43,860 nt of DNA from Ophryocystis elektroscirrha (taxonomy: Eukaryota; Apicomplexa; Conoidasida; Neogregarinorida; Ophryocystidae): NCBI GenBank assembly GCA_030141585.1, contig JAQIFP010000041.1, positions 3,910 through 47,769 on the forward strand. The letters are read 5' to 3'. The position numbers and the translations under genes are program-made. Below are positions 11,889 through 21,111 of the stretch, piece after piece; the first letter of the stretch is position 1, and every line of letters starts with the position of its first letter. The notes below the pieces were generated by a model. The model saw nothing but the letters and a program-made list of their open reading frames with translations, was not told the DNA's origin and ran no database searches.

Positions 11889-14800
11889 ATGACTGAGCAA
11901 ATCAATCATTGTCACACAGAATTAGCAAAACCTTTTTATGAGTCTATTCCCGAACCTCAGCGTATGGCTTATTTGAAATTGAAGAACGTATTTAATTCTG
12001 AAATAGAGCTGATCAATTATATAAAGCAATTATTCAAACTTTTTCCGTCTTTATTGAGCTATGTCCCAGCCCAATACCGAAAATACAGCTGCAACTCTTT
12101 AAGTGAGAATATTAATACTTTGTATTTATTTCTTATCAGTAAGATTACTAATATATACACTAATGTTATAATAAATATATATCACGCATGTTATTGTTAT
12201 AAGTCCACAACTTTATAGGTACCTGTATATGTTTGAATTTGCACATGGTGTTTCTTCGTATGTAAGCATATATCAATTAAATAAAAACCTATATTAAAGC
12301 GAATTGAGTTCCATGTATATATATATATTTATATATATATAATATATTTATATATATTATATATAAATTAATTTCCAGCTTTGTTTTTAAACTATAAACT
12401 TAATTACATGCGTCTTTAAAACTATTATATATAAGGTTACTTAATTTTTTTATCTGCATGTAAAGTATATATATATAATTATCTCTATATATTGGTGTAC
12501 AGATTCGTGTTTTCTATCTGAAGTGAATGACTCAAGGAAAAATGAACCCCCCCCCGTACCCCATATAATTAATTTTGACGAAAAAAATCAACATTTTGCT
12601 AGTTCTTTAAAAAATTATTTTTTATCTGATAAATATACAGATTTATCAGCTGCAAGTTCAGCATCTACTGAATTAATTGAAGCTTTATCTGCTCCCGAAA
12701 TTCCTAAGGTTAATTATAGTTTATCATGTTTGGCATATCATAAGCCAATACTGTTCCATAAATTACAGTATTCTCTATGTAACCATTGCATATATGTACA
12801 AGAGTTCCAAAAAAAGGCGTATACAGTAATAAAATGGCTGATTGGGACTTGTCAAGATTTGACAGACTTGATACATTCAAAGTTCAAGTACGATTGCTGC
12901 GTATGTTATCCTAATGTAATAAATACTGAAGTATTAAAATCTATGAAGAAATTTAACCATTTACATATACCACAAAAACTTCATAAAGAATTTATACAGC
13001 ATTTATTAAGATTAGTACGTCTCAATATTTCCGAAAGTGAACGGAATTCCCAAAGTTCTCGTATTTCGACGAATAATAAAGGCAGCTCCAAAGTTCTTAT
13101 ACCCGTTAGTTATGACAAACGTACAGGCTACATAGTACAAATAGGATATATTAACTGCTTCTCAAATAAACCCAATAGTTCCTCTCACTTAGTAAATGCT
13201 TCTTTGTCCAATCAAGATGATTTGCAAACAATCGATTTAGTTATAGACTACGAAGCTCCTCTTAACTTTCTTATGAATATAACCGATGAGGAAAAAGATG
13301 ACTTCAATTTAAATAATAAGCAAAGTTTACTTAACCAATACATCAATGAATTAATTATTCAAAATCAAAACTTCTCATTAGACCTTACTAATCATAAATT
13401 GCAATTTCTTACCTCTAATTCAATTCCAAATTCTCTTGAAATCAATTTTGGACATTATTCCAATAAAGGAAAGAGACAGCTCATGGAAGACCGCACTGTT
13501 GCAATTCATGATTTAGTCCAATTCTGTCAATTACCTCCCACAATTAACAACAGAAAAATCTCTTTCTTTGGAGTTTATGATGGACATGGAGGAACAGACG
13601 CTGTCAATTTTGTATCCAGCGTATTCCATCATTATCTCTGCAATAACCCCAATTTTCATCAAAAAAGTAAATATTCAATATATACACATATACATGTCAA
13701 TTTATCTAAACAAATATATATATACAGATATAACTATATAAACGTACATATAAATATATTTAAAAATATACACATATATATATACATATGTATATTTGAT
13801 ATATATATTTATATAGATTAAATATAAATATATCTATTTATACATATATATATACATATGTATATTTGATATATATTTATATAGATTAAATATAAATATA
13901 TCTATTTATACATATATATATACATATGTATATTTGATATATATTTATATAGATTAAATATAAATATATCTACCTATACATATATATATATATACATATG
14001 TATATTTGATATATATTTATATAGATTAAATATAAATATATCTACCTATACATATATATATATATATACATATGTATATTTGATATATATTTATATAGAT
14101 TAAATATAAATATATCTACCTATACATATATATATATATATATACATATGTATATTTGATATATATTTATATAGATTAAATATAAATATATCTACCTATA
14201 CATATATATATATATTCGTATGTATATAATTACATGAATATTTTTACAAGTATAGATTTATGGATGTATGTATCAATAAGAATGAGAATAAAATCACATA
14301 TTTTAAATAAATGATTGATTAGATTATCAGCAAGCTTTAAAAGAGACTTTCCAACAAGTAGAAAGGGAAGCAATATCTAATTTGAAAAAATTGTGTTTTC
14401 TAAGAAAATACTGTAAATATATATCATCAAATACACCAATGAATGATTCTGAAAAAGCTCAAATTACGTCTTTATTTTCAATGGATACATCAAACGGATG
14501 CTCAACCGTATCTTCAACAAACCAGAATAGCTTAAAAGCAGCAAAACCGAATAATTCGTTATTACACAAAATAAAACTTATTGAGGAATATATTAATAAA
14601 TTATGCGTAAAATATCCAAATATACAAACAAAATATTCAAGAGATATCAGCATTTTGGAAGATATGGAGGTACTCTTAAGAGATAGTATCATGTGTTACA
14701 GCTTCCCTTAACTAGTGGATCGACAGCACTAATCATATTAATAGATGCCACACGAGTTATCATTGCTAACTTAGGAGATAGCCGTTGCATACTTTCCCGA

Positions 14801-15414
14801 AATAATCGTGTAGGGTGTCTCACAGAAGACCATAGATTACAAACAAATACGAAAGAAAATGAGCGTGTGTGCTGTATAGAAAATACTTATTCTTTTGATG
14901 GCTACTTGTGTGGTCAACTAGGTGTATCTAGGGCATTTGGAAATATCCATAAAAATGAAGGAAATAAATTGTCTGGTTTATCATGTGAACCAGATATTAT
15001 TGAATTTACCATACAACCTGAAGATGAGTACCTTTTTTCCGCCTGTGATGGCGTATTTGAGTCTTTAACTGCAACAGATGCTGCTTCTTTTTTAAAAACA
15101 CAATTATCAACGTCGAATAATTGTTTTCAAGCTGCCGAAAATCTTGCCAATCTTGCCTTAAAAAATGACTGCTATGGTAAAAACTACGCAATCAATTATC
15201 AAATTTTATTTCAGATAACGTTAGCACTATTGTGATAGGTTTAAAAAACCTTTTAAAAGATTCCACAAATAATAACAAAGATAAACAAAACATATCCTCC
15301 AAAATATCTTCTTGTGATAAGTGCAAATGTAAAAGATCCACTTCCCTTGCTTCCGGAGTTCCTCGACAAAAAAAAAGGTGTGCTGTAAATCAATTTTATT
15401 CCACACTTCTTTAA
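11889..15414 (+). CDS. PP2C-family (PPM) protein phosphatase with long N-terminal extension
   Basis: Six exons (11889-12138, 12219-12257, 12503-13666, 14323-14669, 14702-15176, 15215-15414) give 824 aa. The first 420 residues match nothing I recognise. The catalytic core then follows PP2C order: KGKRQLMEDR near residue 420, VYDGHGGTDA near 455, GSTALIILIDATRV near 606, ANLGDSRC, LTEDHR, GQLGVSRAFGN, FSACDGVFE and DNVSTIVIG near 760. The metal-binding Asp residues expected in DGHGG, CDGV and DNVS are all present, so it should be an active Mg/Mn-dependent Ser/Thr phosphatase. About 80-90 extra residues, Ser/Thr-rich, are inserted between DGHGG and GSTA. The tail is basic with a Cys-Lys cluster. 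The 39-nt second exon is the least certain part. Confidence 0.88.
13667..14322 (+). repeat. Intronic minisatellite, 68-76 bp unit, about six copies
   Basis: The intron interrupting the PP2C core contains tandem copies of a unit with core GTATATTTGATATATATTTA, an AGATTAAATA segment and a TA tract ending in CATATG. The marker starts at about 13790, 13860, 13928, 14000, 14074 and 14150, so spacing is 70, 68, 72, 74 and 76 bp. The TA tract lengthens copy by copy, and the first two units read CTATTTA where later ones read CTACCTA. Confidence 0.88.
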
Positions 15415-15640
15415 ATCAGTATAGATTTTCATTTCTCATTGCGTTTTTTTTTTTTCAGATTTTGCTGTTTTTTTTACAAAAAAAATCAATCCGAACGCAT
15501 TTTTTAGACAAAATATTTTTTTTATAGTAATTGACTCTGAGTGTTTTTTTTTTTTTTATTGATCTAATTCAAAGAATAAAAGAAGACTCTGCTTGCAAAA
15601 TCCATACACTTTTTAGGCTAACTTATCTGTTTTTTTGTGA

Positions 15641-17250
15641 ATGGCTTCAAAATTATCACAATTATTTTCCCATCCACCAAATAATGTGGATAACCAGCTT
15701 TTGCAGTACAAAAATGAGTATCCGAATTTAGCAGACCAGCTTGATATTTTACAAAAGCTGTATAGCACTAAGTATGACACCTACTTGTATATATATACAC
15801 AATAGACTGTATCACGATTTATCTGAAGCTGTTTTAGCTTTCGTATGTCAAAATAACTGGGAAACGTTTCTTGATGTTGAGCTTGTTTACACTCTTCTTT
15901 ACCCTCTCAATGGGAAAATAAACATTAACCGACTCTGTGATGTCTTTATAAAACTTACGGATCGATTAGGTGAATTTTCTTACCATTTCTTTACTTCAAT
16001 AGTCTTTAACATGTCATGGCTTACATATATCATTATAAAGTGTGTTAGTTAATACATATATATTTTATAAATTGATAAAAAAAAAAAAAAATCAATATAT
16101 GTTAATTAATATCTATAATTAATATTATTTTTTTTTTTTTTTTGTATGTCAGATCCCGATGATCAGCTTGCTTTGGTAGACAAATTTGAAACTATGTGCA
16201 GTATTGCATTCATGTCAAACGCTGTTATGGAAATCATAAAGGTGTGTTTACAAAAATATCAATTTATTTTTGAACTGTATTTTTCTTTGTATAGGCGGAA
16301 GCATATATAAAAAAAAACGAAATTAATAAAGCATACGAAATTTTATTTGTATCTTTATCAAAAACCTTCGAAAATCAAATTTCTATTGATATTAAAGTTA
16401 ACACCCATTTTCATATGTGCTGTATCAAGTATTACAGGGTAGTATAAATCCTTAAATCTAATCTATAATAGGCAACAAAAGATTTAAAAAAAATATACCA
16501 TCACCTAGTGTTATATGTTGCTTATACCCCTTTAGGTAAAAAAAAAAAAAAAAAAAAAAATTAGACGAAATACCTTTACATATAAGAGAAGAACTTGCAT
16601 TTGAAGCATGTGCATGTGGATTGATTGCAGAAGATATGTTTGATTTTGGAGACTTATTGTCATCCCCGCTTTTAACATGTTTAGAATCACCAGATAAAAA
16701 ATGGATTATTGAATTGTTAGAAAATGTAAATGAAGGAAATTATCAAAAAATTACAAATGTTTGCGAGAAATATAAAACACAATTACAAGTAACAATAAAA
16801 ATAAAAAAAAAAAAAAAAAAACAGTCTTTGTTTGGATACAATCTAACATCATTTAAAATAAAAATAACGCTAATAGTCTTTTTGGAATTAGCATTTCAGC
16901 AGCCAAAATCATCACATTTTCTGACATTTGAGCAAATACATAAGGAGTGTTTTATACCCATGGAAGAGGTATGAAAAAAAAAAAACAAAAAAAAAACAGG
17001 TAGAACTATTGCTAATAAAAGCTATAAACTTAAACCTTATAAAAGGACTTATTGACCAAGTAGACCAACGTATTGATCTTATTTGGGTTAAGCCAAGAAT
17101 GATAGATTTGACACGGTAATATTTGAGGAAACTCTTACATGTTTCATCAGAGTCGCTCGATTAAAAGAACAGTTTGGTGTTTGGGAGGCCAATGTTAAAA
17201 CATTAGTTAAGGAGCTAGAAACGTCCACTAATGAATTATTTGCAGTGTAA
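15641..17250 (+). CDS. PSMD13: 26S proteasome lid subunit Rpn9/PSMD13
   Basis: Nine exons (15641-15771, 15806-15969, 16153-16241, 16295-16438, 16472-16535, 16565-16788, 16825-16968, 17000-17115, 17151-17250) give 391 aa, close to the human 376. Conserved blocks run in order through a helical-repeat N-terminus to a C-terminal PCI domain: REELAFEACACGLIAEDMFD, FGDLLSSPLL, FLTFEQIH, EVELLLIKAINLNLIKGLID, QVDQRIDLIWVKPRMIDLTR. The protein is a structural component of the regulatory-particle lid. Three introns are nearly pure poly-A (16536-16564, 16789-16824, 16969-16999) and look like frame-shifting A-tracts until spliced. The next gene starts 94 bp downstream on the same strand. Confidence 0.95.
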
Positions 17251-17344
17251 TCTTTTTTTTTTTTTTTTAGTTACTTTGAGACAGATAAAGCAGACAAGGA
17301 TATAAGGCTCACTTAAATGTTTATTGAGCTATTAAGAATATTTA

Positions 17345-19570
17345 ATGGATAATAATAGCACTAAACCCGCATCAAAAAAAAATGTCATTAAGAGTCATAG
17401 TACCAGATCTCAAGCAGACAAAGAAAAAATTGGAAAAAATGTTAATGGAAATATCAAGCCTAATGTTTCTGAATCTAAACCATCTCAAACAGTAACTCTC
17501 AGTTCAAACCACAACGATTTAGACGCTAATTACGTTATAACAAAATCTAAAATATCTGATCACAGAAAAGAAGCCACAATGGAGGACAAAGTTGACTCAA
17601 AAAAAATAAAGAATATTGACACTGAAAAACCAAAAACTATCAAGCCCGTCAAAGAAAAAGATGTTAAGCATGTAAAGGAAACAGCCGTTAAGCCCGTCAA
17701 GGAAAAAAATGCTAAACCCATTAAGGAAAAAGTTGCTAAAACCAACAAGGAAAAAGATGCGAAGCCCGTTAAGGAAAAAGCTGCGAAGCCCGTTAAGGAA
17801 AAAGATGCGAAGCCCGTTAAGGAAAAAGATGCGAAGCCCGTTAAGGAAAAAGATGCGAAGCCCATTAAGGAAAAAGATGCGAAGCCCATTAAGGAAAAAG
17901 ATGCGAAGCCCATTAAGGAAAAAGATGCGAAGCCCATTAAGGAAAAAGATGCGAAGCCCATTAAGGAAAAAGATGCGAAGCCCGTAAAGGAAAAAGATGC
18001 GAAGCCCGTGAAGGAAAAAGATGCGAAGCCCGTGAAGGAAAAAGATGCGAAGCCCGTGAAGGAAAAAGATGCGAAGCCCGTGAAGGAAAAAGATGCTAAG
18101 CTCGTTAAGAAAAAAGATGCTAAGCTCGTTAAGGAAAAAGATGCTAAGCTTGTTAAGGAAAAAACCGCTAAGCCCGTCAAAGAAAAAGATGCTAAAACCG
18201 TTAAAGAAGAAGCTGCTAAGCTCGTTGAAGTAAAACCTGTTCAACCCGTTGAAGAGGAACCTAATAAGGCAGTTGAAGAAGAACCTGATAAGCCCGCCAA
18301 GGAAAAACCCGCTAAACCCGCCAAGGAAAAAGCTGTTGAGCCCGCCAAAGAGAAAGCTGTTGAGCCCGCCAAAGAGAAAGCTGTTAAGCCCGCCAAAGAG
18401 AAAGCTGTTAAGCCCACCAAAGAGAAAGCTGTTGAGCCCGCCAAAGAGAAAGCTGTTGAGCCCGCCAAAGAGAAAGCTGTTAAGCCCACCAAAGAGAAAG
18501 CTGTTAAGCCCACCAAAGAGAAAGCTGTTAAGCCCACCAAAGAGAAAGCTGTTAAGCCCACCAAAGAGAAAGCTGTTAAGCCCGCCAAAGAAAATGCTGC
18601 TATACCCGCCAAAGAAGAAGTTGCCGAACCCGTCGAAAAAAAATTTGCCAACTCTGTTGAAGATGGAGACGATAAGCTTGACAGAAACCCCGATGTTAAA
18701 TCTTCAAAAGATAAAAAGGCTAAATCTTCAAAAGAAAAGGCTGCTAAGTTAATAAATGAATTAGACGCTGAACCCAAAATTACAAACGACTTTGCAGAAC
18801 CTTCAAAAGAAGACGCTCCTCCTGTAAAGAACAAAGTTACAAAGTCTATTAAAGAAAAAATTACTAAGCCTGTGAAAAGAAAGATTGCTGACACTTCGAA
18901 TGGAGAAGAAAAATCTTTAAAGGCGAAAAAGCTTAAAGTTGTTAAAGAAAAAGAATCTAAGCCAACAAGCAAAGATAAAGATTCTAAAACTGTCAAAGAA
19001 AATGAGCTTACCAATCTGGAAGATCAAGCATCAAAAATTGTGGAAGAACAAAAACCTAAAATTATTGAAGAGAGTTCAAAAACCAACCAGAAAGCTGATC
19101 CACCTATTGAAATCACTAAAGAAAATGAATTAGGGTCAAGGCTTAAGAAATCTAGTAGTTCAAAACCTAAAACACAGAATAATGCAATAATTGAAGAAAT
19201 ACAAAATACACCTGCAGCTGAATCTATAAACACAGCTGATTCCAAATTTAATGAACAATTTAAAAAAATCGATAACTCAAAAGTGCTTGAAATTTCGAAT
19301 AATACTCCCAAGATGATGCGACCAACAAACTCTATTCAAAAACCTACTATGCCATTGACTAGATTGAATGTGAAACGGATTAAAATGGATAATGTTAAGC
19401 TGCAAATAAATGAAAATAATGAATTTGCCTTGAAGGCCGCTGAAGATTTCAAGCGTAAGAAAGGCAAGGATTTTAAAAAAGAGATGCAAAAGAAAAAACG
19501 ATCATCGTGGAAACAGTGCGGTACAGCTTTATCAAATCAAGTTAATTCTACTAAGTTTGATAGTGATTAA
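17345..19570 (+). CDS. NOLC1: Nopp140/SRP40-like nucleolar phosphoprotein with Lys-rich octapeptide repeats
   Basis: A single 741-aa exon. The C-terminus carries the SRP40/Nopp140 C-terminal domain: a basic FKRKKGKDFKKEMQKKKR segment, then ending QVNSTKFDSD, which closely matches the family's QVNSIKFDSD/E ending. Family members shuttle between nucleolus and cytoplasm, bind box C/D and H/ACA snoRNPs and assist rRNA synthesis. The centre is two blocks of 24-bp repeats encoding an octapeptide (K-E-K-D-A-K-P-V/I, about 17740-18200; then E-K-A-V-K/E-P-T/A-K, about 18280-18600). Classic Nopp140 has alternating acidic-Ser and basic patches; the acidic-Ser clusters are largely missing here, so casein-kinase-2 style phosphorylation sites are few. 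Intronless, unlike its neighbours. The stop is 13 bp from the convergent next gene. Confidence 0.85.
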   Translation: MDNNSTKPASKKNVIKSHSTRSQADKEKIGKNVNGNIKPNVSESKPSQTVTLSSNHNDLDANYVITKSKISDHRKEATMEDKVDSKKIKNIDTEKPKTIKPVKEKDVKHVKETAVKPVKEKNAKPIKEKVAKTNKEKDAKPVKEKAAKPVKEKDAKPVKEKDAKPVKEKDAKPIKEKDAKPIKEKDAKPIKEKDAKPIKEKDAKPIKEKDAKPVKEKDAKPVKEKDAKPVKEKDAKPVKEKDAKPVKEKDAKLVKKKDAKLVKEKDAKLVKEKTAKPVKEKDAKTVKEEAAKLVEVKPVQPVEEEPNKAVEEEPDKPAKEKPAKPAKEKAVEPAKEKAVEPAKEKAVKPAKEKAVKPTKEKAVEPAKEKAVEPAKEKAVKPTKEKAVKPTKEKAVKPTKEKAVKPTKEKAVKPAKENAAIPAKEEVAEPVEKKFANSVEDGDDKLDRNPDVKSSKDKKAKSSKEKAAKLINELDAEPKITNDFAEPSKEDAPPVKNKVTKSIKEKITKPVKRKIADTSNGEEKSLKAKKLKVVKEKESKPTSKDKDSKTVKENELTNLEDQASKIVEEQKPKIIEESSKTNQKADPPIEITKENELGSRLKKSSSSKPKTQNNAIIEEIQNTPAAESINTADSKFNEQFKKIDNSKVLEISNNTPKMMRPTNSIQKPTMPLTRLNVKRIKMDNVKLQINENNEFALKAAEDFKRKKGKDFKKEMQKKKRSSWKQCGTALSNQVNSTKFDSD
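17740..18600 (+). repeat. Coding 24-bp tandem repeats in two blocks
   Basis: Perfect or near-perfect 24-bp units lie inside the Nopp140-like gene. In block 1 the sub-variants are clustered: AAGCCCATTAAG units sit together (about 17857-17972) and AAGCCCGTGAAG units sit together (about 18000-18090). Block 2 alternates GAGCCCGCC and AAGCCCACC units. This clustering is expected from slippage or unequal exchange. Because the unit is a multiple of three, extra frames on both strands also stay open. Confidence 0.92.
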
Positions 19571-19583
19571 ATCTTTAAAAGCT

Positions 19584-20435
19584 TTAAACATTTGTATTTT
19601 TTTGTCTAAATGTATCTCCTGCGCTTTCTACAGCATCTATTGTACGCTCCAAAAAGTTTAATTTTTGTCGTACACCAAGAACTTCCTTAACTACAGGACG
19701 AACTACCCCAGCAGCACTAGTAAATAACTTTATTGGGTTATTTTTTTGATTTAAAAATACTCCTTCACCTATTGATAGCATTAATTTATACTTTACAATA
19801 GTTATAATATTATTTCTACATATATTGATATATATTTAGTTTTTTTTTTTTTTAATTTATCAAAAGATAATGATAATATGTACATTTTGTTGAATATAAA
19901 TAGCTTTAATTACATACGTTGTATATAATAATTGCGACCGAAACAAGTAGTTTCCATTATATTTGCATCTATATATACATTAGTATCTATTTTACGTAAT
20001 ACAGTTCTGTACTGATTTATATTATTAATACATACTAATTTGCAGTAATAATTGATATCAATCTCATCTATACATTTCAACAAATTATATACCGATCAAT
20101 TGATTGTGTTAAAGAAAATGTATATACTCTCACATATGAATAATTAATTTTTTTGAAAGCATATATTCTTTTATAGATATAAATGTTGATATACGTTTTT
20201 TTATACTATTATATGGTAAATTTGCATACCGATTTTACTTATAAGAGAATTGTTTGCATCCGGGACAACTTTTATTGCAGTATCCAGCTTACGGGATTGT
20301 TCGTGGAGGAATTTGAGTAAATTTGCTAAATATTCAATATTAGGAGACTCTAAGCTTTTGGTTATTAAAGTAATTCAAACCTTCTTGAGCAGTTACAGAG
20401 TAGATTAGAGAACACACTAGGAATATCAATTTCAT
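19584..20435 (-). CDS. Orphan small predicted secreted protein
   Basis: Four exons (20381-20435, 20230-20349, 19918-20067, 19584-19768) give 169 aa. The start MKLIFLVCSLIYSVTAQE is a textbook signal peptide. The mature part is helical and charged, with three Cys (in INYYCKLVCIN and ETTCFGRN). Intron 1 is exactly 31 nt (20350-20380), which brings the short signal-peptide exon into frame. I recognise no family. It could be a secreted or lumenal factor. Its convergent neighbour's stop codon is 13 bp away. Confidence 0.66.
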
Positions 20436-21111
20436 TAATTCAATATAAAACCGCTTACAATGATAACTCGACGCAAACAAAATTTGTAGCGTTTGAACAA
20501 TAATGTAAAATATTAATATTTGACATTTCTATTTGTAAACATTAATTCAAATGAATAGTAACACCATTTAGCAAAAATATACCTAAAATTTCGTCAATTC
20601 AATCACGAAACTTTGTCAACTTAAATTTTTATTAATCAATTTTTTTTTAATGAATTTACTAAAATAACCTAAATAAATCAAAATTAGCTATTTCTGACAC
20701 TTAAAAATTTATTCTTTAAGCGAAAGCGTTACATATGAGATTTAGCAATACAAATTAAATGGTATCGCCGTCTAGTAAATTTATGATCACAATAATAATA
20801 ATAATAATAATAATTTGTCAACTACTATTATAATTAATATATTTTATTTCAGAAATCTAAAAAATACATGTGATATCTCAAAAAACAATTTAATGTAGTT
20901 AATATGAGAATTGACAAATACATAATTTTGTTGTGACTAATATCAATAATACAACATAAAATTTACGTTATATACTTAAAGTAAAAATTATTAAAGTAAT
21001 AAATATAATTTTTATGGTTTTCAATATGTATTCTTAGTTTGATCTGGCGTAATTCAATCATTTTTTTTTTGGAATATAGTAGTTATAAACGTTATAAAAT
21101 AGACACATATT
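20436..21111. other. Intergenic region upstream of the secreted-protein gene
   Basis: These 676 bp hold no recognised gene. There is a short AAT run at about 20790-20813 and AT-rich complex sequence. It separates the 3' end of the V-ATPase H gene from the start of the secreted-protein gene, both on the minus strand. Confidence 0.5.

Noticed and set aside
13788..14222. CRISPR-like or coding repeat
   Set aside because: The units are contiguous tandem copies without unique spacers, AT-only, and lie in a spliced intron of a eukaryotic gene.
16501..17000. Poly-A tracts as frameshift errors in Rpn9
   Set aside because: Each tract is bounded by GT and AG, has the local intron length, and its removal restores the conserved protein exactly.
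17560..19014. Long Phe/Leu/Ser-rich open frames on the minus strand across the Nopp140-like gene, and Lys/Pro/Leu frames on the plus strand
   Set aside because: They are shadows of the 24-bp coding repeat, which keeps extra frames open. The sense frame alone carries the SRP40 C-terminal domain.
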